This document shows, piece after piece, positions 60,098 through 64,000 of a DNA stretch of 64,000 nucleotides; the first letter of the stretch is position 1; each line of letters begins with the position of its first letter. The stretch is from Candidatus Pantoea formicae (GTDB taxonomy: Bacteria; Pseudomonadota; Gammaproteobacteria; Enterobacterales; Enterobacteriaceae): positions 1 through 64,000 of the forward strand of contig NZ_VWXD01000007.1 of assembly GCF_011752625.1 (NCBI RefSeq). The letters are read 5' to 3'. Position numbers and translations under genes: made by a program. The notes beneath the pieces were generated by a model, which saw only the letters and a program-made list of their open reading frames with translations, was not told the DNA's origin and ran no database searches.

Positions 60098-60969
60098 CCA
60101 GCTATATCGCGATTGATTGGGGCTCGACCAATTTACGTGCCTGGCATTATCAGCAAGGCAACTGTGTTGAGGAGCGCCGTTCAGAAGCGGGCGTCACGCG
60201 TCTTGGCGGGCGCACGCCAGCAGAGGTATTTGCCAGTGTGACTGACGGCTGGCCAGTGAACGATGTCCCGGTGGTGATGGCGGGTATGGTCGGCAGTAAT
60301 GCAGGCTGGCTTGCGGTGCCTTATTTGGGCTGTCCGGTGGCGCTGGACCAACTCAGCAGCCGCCTGACCCGCGTTGAAGATAAAGCATGGATCGTGCCGG
60401 GATTGAGCGTCGAACGCGCTGACAACTACAACGTGATGCGTGGGGAAGAGACGCAACTGCTGGGTGCCTTCGAGCTGCAACCTGCAACGCAGTATGTGAT
60501 GCCTGGCACGCATGCTAAGTGGGTGCAGGTAGATCAACAGCGTGTGCAGGATTTCCGCACGGTGATGACGGGCGAACTGCATCATCTGCTGCTGAAACAG
60601 TCGCTAATCGGTGCGGGTTTACCCGAACAGGAAGAGAGTCCCGCCGCTTTCCGTGAGGGCTTAGCGGTCGGCAGCCACGACGCATCGATCCTTTCCCGGC
60701 TGTTCGAAGTGCGCGCTTCTCATGTGTTGGGCGCGCGCGATCGCCGCCATATCAGCGATTTTCTATCCGGCCTGTTGATTGGTCATGAAGTGGCGCTGAT
60801 GACGCAACAAGCGGATCGCAGCCAACCGATCATCATTATTGCCGGGAACGCGCTGGCTCAGCGTTATCAGCAGGCGCTGAAGTTTATCGGTGTGGATTCA
60901 ATCACGCTGGAAGGCGATCGTGCGTTCCAGCATGGAATAAGGAGTATTGCAGATGACCTGGCAAACTAA
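60094..60969 (+). CDS. dgoK: 2-dehydro-3-deoxygalactonokinase DgoK
   Basis: A 291-residue ASKHA-fold kinase that phosphorylates 2-keto-3-deoxy-D-galactonate at O6. The phosphate-1 motif AIDWGSTNLRAW is at residues 6-17, PGTHAKWVQVD lies near 135, and the adenosine-region IIIIAGNALAQRYQQAL near 248. GTG 60094 overlaps the dgoR stop; the 3' end overlaps dgoA by 17 nt. Both overlaps imply tight translational coupling. Confidence 0.94.
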   Translation: MTSYIAIDWGSTNLRAWHYQQGNCVEERRSEAGVTRLGGRTPAEVFASVTDGWPVNDVPVVMAGMVGSNAGWLAVPYLGCPVALDQLSSRLTRVEDKAWIVPGLSVERADNYNVMRGEETQLLGAFELQPATQYVMPGTHAKWVQVDQQRVQDFRTVMTGELHHLLLKQSLIGAGLPEQEESPAAFREGLAVGSHDASILSRLFEVRASHVLGARDRRHISDFLSGLLIGHEVALMTQQADRSQPIIIIAGNALAQRYQQALKFIGVDSITLEGDRAFQHGIRSIADDLAN

Positions 60970-61570
60970 GCTGCCGTTGATCGCTATCTTACGCGGCATC
61001 ACGCCAGAAGAGGCAGAAGCGCATGTGGGCGCACTGATTGATGCGGGTTTTGATGCTATCGAGATCCCGCTGAACTCACCGGAATGGGCCAAAAGCATTG
61101 GTGCGATGGTGCAGACTTTCGGCGATAAAGCGCTGATTGGTGCGGGCACTGTGCTGAATCCGGCGCAGGTCGATGAGCTGGCCACGCTCAACAGCAAGCT
61201 GGTGGTGACGCCGAATACCGATGCGGCAGTGATCCGTCAGGCCGTGGCGCAAGGGATGATTGTTGCTGCGGGTTGCGCCACCGCCACTGAAGCCTTCACC
61301 GCACTTCAGGCGGGCGCCCAGGCGCTGAAAATCTTCCCATCGTCGGCGTTTGGTCCGGGCTACATCAAGGCCTTGAAAGCGGTGCTGCCGCCGGAAGTGC
61401 CGGTGTTTGCGGTGGGCGGCGTGACGCCAGAAAACTTGCATGAATTTATGGCCGCAGGCTGCATTGGCGCAGGCTTGGGCAGCGATCTTTATCGTGCTGG
61501 CCAGCCGCTGTCACGCACTGTGGAGAAAGCTCGCGCATTTATTGCTGCTTATAAGGATGCTGTACGATGA
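60953..61570 (+). CDS. dgoA: 2-dehydro-3-deoxy-6-phosphogalactonate aldolase DgoA
   Basis: A 205-residue class I aldolase that splits KDPGal into pyruvate and glyceraldehyde 3-phosphate. R14 (LRGITPEEA), E37 (DAIEIPLNSP) and Schiff-base K126 (ALKIFPSSAFG) are the KDPG-aldolase active site. ATG 60953 is 10 nt after GGAG; a TTG two codons upstream is too close to the ribosome site. Same length as E. coli. It overlaps dgoD by 4 nt. Confidence 0.95.
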   Translation: MTWQTKLPLIAILRGITPEEAEAHVGALIDAGFDAIEIPLNSPEWAKSIGAMVQTFGDKALIGAGTVLNPAQVDELATLNSKLVVTPNTDAAVIRQAVAQGMIVAAGCATATEAFTALQAGAQALKIFPSSAFGPGYIKALKAVLPPEVPVFAVGGVTPENLHEFMAAGCIGAGLGSDLYRAGQPLSRTVEKARAFIAAYKDAVR

Positions 61571-62715
61571 AAATTACCAAACTGACCACTTATCGCCTGC
61601 CGCCGCGCTGGATGTTCCTGAAAATCGAAACCGACGAAGGCATCGTTGGCTGGGGCGAACCGGTGATTGAAGGGCGTGCGCGCAGCGTCGAAGCGGCCGT
61701 GCATGAGCTGTCGGAATATCTGATTGGTCAGGACCCGGCACGCATCAACGACTTGTGGCAGGTGATGTATCGCGGTGGATTCTATCGCGGCGGTCCGATT
61801 CTGATGAGCGCTATTGCCGGTATCGATCAGGCATTGTGGGATATCAAAGGCAAGGCGCTGGGCGTGCCGGTGTATCAGCTGCTCGGTGGCCTGGTGCGTG
61901 ACAGCATCAAGGCTTACAGTTGGGTGGGGGGCGATCGCCCGGAAGAAGTGGTCGATGGCATCAAGAAACTGCGCAAGATTGGCTTCGACACCTTCAAGCT
62001 GAATGGCTGCGAAGAGATGGGCATTATCGATAATGCGCGCAAAGTGGATGCTGCAGTGAACACCGTGGCACAGATTCGCGAAGCCTTTGGTAAAGAGATT
62101 GAGTTCGGCCTCGATTTCCACGGTCGCGTCAGTGCGCCAATGGCCAAAGTGCTGATTAAAGAGCTGGAGCCATATCGTCCGCTGTTTATTGAAGAACCGG
62201 TGCTGGCGGAGCAGGCGGAATACTATCCGCGCCTGGCGGCGCAAACCCATATTCCGATTGCGGCGGGCGAACGCATGTTCTCGCGCTTCGAGTTCAAACG
62301 TGTGCTGGAAGCGGGCGGCCTGGCGATTCTGCAACCGGATCTGTCGCATGCGGGCGGTATCACCGAGTGCTACAAAATTGCCGCAATGGCGGAGTCCTAT
62401 GATGTGGCGCTGGCACCGCACTGTCCACTCGGCCCAATCGCACTCGCTGCCTGCCTGCACGTCGATTTCGTGTCACGCAACGCGGTGTTCCAGGAGCAGA
62501 GTATGGGCATTCACTATAATCAGGGTGCTGAACTGCTGGATTACGTCATCAATAAAGATGATTTCAAAATGGATGATGGTCACTTCTATCCGCTAAATAA
62601 ACCGGGCCTCGGCGTGGAAATTAACGAAGAGCTGGTGATTGAAAGAAGTAAAAATGCACCGGACTGGCGCAATCCATTATGGCGTTTCCCAGACGGATCG
62701 GTCGCTGAGTGGTAA
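61567..62715 (+). CDS. dgoD: D-galactonate dehydratase DgoD
   Basis: A 382-residue enolase-superfamily enzyme that converts D-galactonate to 2-keto-3-deoxygalactonate. D183 and H185 are in GLDFHGRV; the other metal ligands are in FIEEPVLAE (E209) and AAGERMFSRFE (E235), and the catalytic His in LAPHCPLGP (H285). Length and numbering equal E. coli DgoD. ATGA overlap with dgoA. Confidence 0.96.
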   Translation: MKITKLTTYRLPPRWMFLKIETDEGIVGWGEPVIEGRARSVEAAVHELSEYLIGQDPARINDLWQVMYRGGFYRGGPILMSAIAGIDQALWDIKGKALGVPVYQLLGGLVRDSIKAYSWVGGDRPEEVVDGIKKLRKIGFDTFKLNGCEEMGIIDNARKVDAAVNTVAQIREAFGKEIEFGLDFHGRVSAPMAKVLIKELEPYRPLFIEEPVLAEQAEYYPRLAAQTHIPIAAGERMFSRFEFKRVLEAGGLAILQPDLSHAGGITECYKIAAMAESYDVALAPHCPLGPIALAACLHVDFVSRNAVFQEQSMGIHYNQGAELLDYVINKDDFKMDDGHFYPLNKPGLGVEINEELVIERSKNAPDWRNPLWRFPDGSVAEW

Positions 62716-62826
62716 TACCCGCCATACTTCAATTTGTAGATGCGTTGGCTGCGCTCATTCAATTTGAGTAAGCGCTGGGGAGTGTATTCTCTTGCCGCCA
62801 TTCTGCACGTCGAATTATTTAGGGTT
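62716..62826. repeat. ERIC/IRU element with internal deletion
   Basis: Starts TACCCGCCATACTTCAATTTG immediately after the dgoD stop (first 20 bases cited by position 62716-62735), continues GCGTTGGCTGCGCTCATTCA and ends GTCGAATTATTTAGGGTT. Relative to the full element at 28747 it lacks about 15 bp around the left half of the core. It separates dgoD from dgoT. Confidence 0.87.
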
Positions 62827-62955
62827 TAAGAATTAATAAAATCTTTTAGATAAAGATATGCCGGTGAAATAAGGCATAGGGCCTCGCTCAGCCTTATCCC
62901 GGCAGATGACATTTACCGCCTGTGCGGTTTTACCTTCACTATCCTTACCCTGCAT

Positions 62956-62990
62956 TTGTAGCGGCGTGCTTCGTCACGCCTGAACTACAA
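62956..62990. repeat. Inverted repeat just before dgoT
   Basis: Outer arms TTGTAG (62956-62961) and CTACAA (62985-62990), inner arms GGCGTG (62963-62968) and CACGCC (62975-62980) with a CTTCGT loop. It lies 22 bp before the dgoT start. It may be a REP-type repeat; the outer arms also equal the halves of the DgoR site. Confidence 0.5.
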
Positions 62991-63011
62991 ACAAGATTAC
63001 GGAGAAACACC

Positions 63012-64000
63012 ATGGATCTCTCTGCTGTTCAGGCCAAACCAACCCGGCGTCGTTATATTACGCTGTTGATGATTTTTATTACGGTAGTGATTTGTTACGT
63101 CGACCGCGCTAATTTAGCGGTGGCCTCTGCCCATATTCAGGAAGAGTTCGGTATCAGCAAAGCGGAGATGGGATATGTCTTCTCCGCCTTTGCCTGGTTA
63201 TATACCCTGTGCCAGATCCCGGGCGGTTGGTTCCTTGACCGCGTCGGTTCCCGCTTGACCTATTTTATTGCCATCTTCGGCTGGTCGGTCGCCACCTTAT
63301 TCCAGGGCTTTGCCAGCGGATTATTATCGCTGATTGGCTTGCGTGCGATTACCGGTATTTTCGAAGCGCCCGCGTTCCCGACCAACAATCGCTTGGTCAC
63401 CAGCTGGTTCCCCGAGCAGGAGCGCGCCTCCGCTGTCGGCTTTTATACCTCCGGTCAGTTTGTCGGTCTCGCTTTTCTGACGCCTTTGCTGATCTGGATT
63501 CAGGAACTGCTGAGCTGGCACTGGGTGTTCATCATCACAGGCGGTATCGGCATCATCTGGTCGCTGGTGTGGATCAAGTTTTATCAAGCCCCAAGCCAGA
63601 GCAAAGGCATCAACCAGGCGGAACTGGACTATATCCGTGAAGGGGGTGCGATGGTGGACGGCGATGCACCTGCGGCGAAAAAAACGCGCACCAAACTCAC
63701 CGCAGCCGACTGGAAACTGGTGTTCCATCGCAAGCTGTGCGGCGTGTACCTTGGGCAATTCGCTGTTACCTCCACGCTATGGTTCTTCCTGACCTGGTTC
63801 CCGAACTACCTGACACAGGAAAAACACATCTCTGCGCTCACGGCCGGTTTTATGACGACCGTGCCGTTCTTGGCTGCCTTCTTTGGCGTGATTCTTTCTG
63901 GCATCGTGGCCGACCGCCTGGTGCGCAGCGGGCGTTCCCTTGGTTTTGCGCGTAAAACGCCGATTATCTGCGGATTGCTGATCTCTACCTGCATCATGGG
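63012..64000 (+). CDS. dgoT: D-galactonate transporter DgoT (partial, cut by window end)
   Basis: First 329 residues of an ACS-family MFS carrier for D-galactonate:H+. VICYVDRANLAVASAHIQEEFG (residues 21-42), PGGWFLDRVGSR (motif A) and ITGIFEAPAFPTNNRLVTSWFP are near-identical to E. coli DgoT. The frame is open to the window edge, so about 100 residues are missing only because the window ends. GGAGAAA precedes ATG 63012. It is 296 bp after dgoD, further than usual, because of the ERIC and an inverted repeat. Confidence 0.95.
   Translation, partial: MDLSAVQAKPTRRRYITLLMIFITVVICYVDRANLAVASAHIQEEFGISKAEMGYVFSAFAWLYTLCQIPGGWFLDRVGSRLTYFIAIFGWSVATLFQGFASGLLSLIGLRAITGIFEAPAFPTNNRLVTSWFPEQERASAVGFYTSGQFVGLAFLTPLLIWIQELLSWHWVFIITGGIGIIWSLVWIKFYQAPSQSKGINQAELDYIREGGAMVDGDAPAAKKTRTKLTAADWKLVFHRKLCGVYLGQFAVTSTLWFFLTWFPNYLTQEKHISALTAGFMTTVPFLAAFFGVILSGIVADRLVRSGRSLGFARKTPIICGLLISTCIM

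Noticed and set aside
61549..62460. Minus-strand open frame of 303 codons over dgoD
   Set aside because: Antisense shadow of DgoD, whose catalytic residues and length are complete.

Overview
The window comes from a gammaproteobacterium of the order Enterobacterales, most likely family Erwiniaceae (Pantoea/Erwinia type). DnaA, GyrB, the ATP synthase subunits and MnmG are nearly colinear with the Escherichia coli proteins, and gene order follows the E. coli oriC-dnaA region. The differences fit Erwiniaceae: an ovothiol synthase gene (ovoA) sits where E. coli has asnA, yieP and yidB are missing, and an unfamiliar sugar-acid cluster sits beside gyrB. Genus-level placement is inference.

Layout. 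1-310: leader and tandem promoters of an rRNA operon read leftwards; the 16S gene lies just outside the window. 503-7700: hsrA, then the ribose operon rbsDACBKR (minus strand) with two perfect RbsR-type palindromes before rbsD. 7876-12997: kup (minus) and the divergent ravA-viaA pair. 13064-15190: ovoA. 15298-19349: asnC, mioC, the chromosomal origin oriC (about 16439-16708, DnaA boxes plus AT-rich 13-mers), mnmG, rsmG. 19944-27117: complete F1Fo ATP synthase operon atpIBEFHAGDC with promoter and terminator. 27334-35509: glmU-glmS and the phosphate regulon operon pstSCAB-phoU behind two Pho boxes. 35629-42781: an accessory stretch with an AAHS-type MFS transporter, yieH, adeP, yieE, a flavin reductase, a soluble MCP-like protein with inverted domain order and a RutE-like nitroreductase. 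43008-47034 (minus): mnmE, yidC, yidD, rnpA, rpmH. 47636-53833: dnaA, dnaN, recF, gyrB. 54029-58047: four-gene carbohydrate cluster (DeoR-PfkB fusion, DapA/NanA-family aldolase, YhcH-family protein, MFS carrier). 58136-64000: yidA and the D-galactonate operon dgoRKADT, with dgoT cut by the right edge.

How it fits together. Most of the window is core machinery: replication initiation (oriC, DnaA, DnaN, GyrB, RecF), tRNA and rRNA modification (MnmG, MnmE, RsmG), membrane insertion and RNase P, energy conversion, cell-wall precursor supply (GlmU, GlmS) and phosphate uptake. Lineage-specific content sits in the gaps: ovoA, the 35.6-42.8 kb accessory block, the 54-58 kb sugar cluster, and at least three ERIC/IRU repeats (glmU-glmS, mnmE-yidC, dgoD-dgoT) plus a divergent ERIC-like palindrome between dnaN and recF. 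No tRNA gene, insertion sequence, prophage or CRISPR array was seen. The best candidate for an undescribed system is the 54-58 kb cluster, where regulator and kinase are one protein; the soluble MCP-like protein and the five-unit hairpin array before dgoR are also unexplained.
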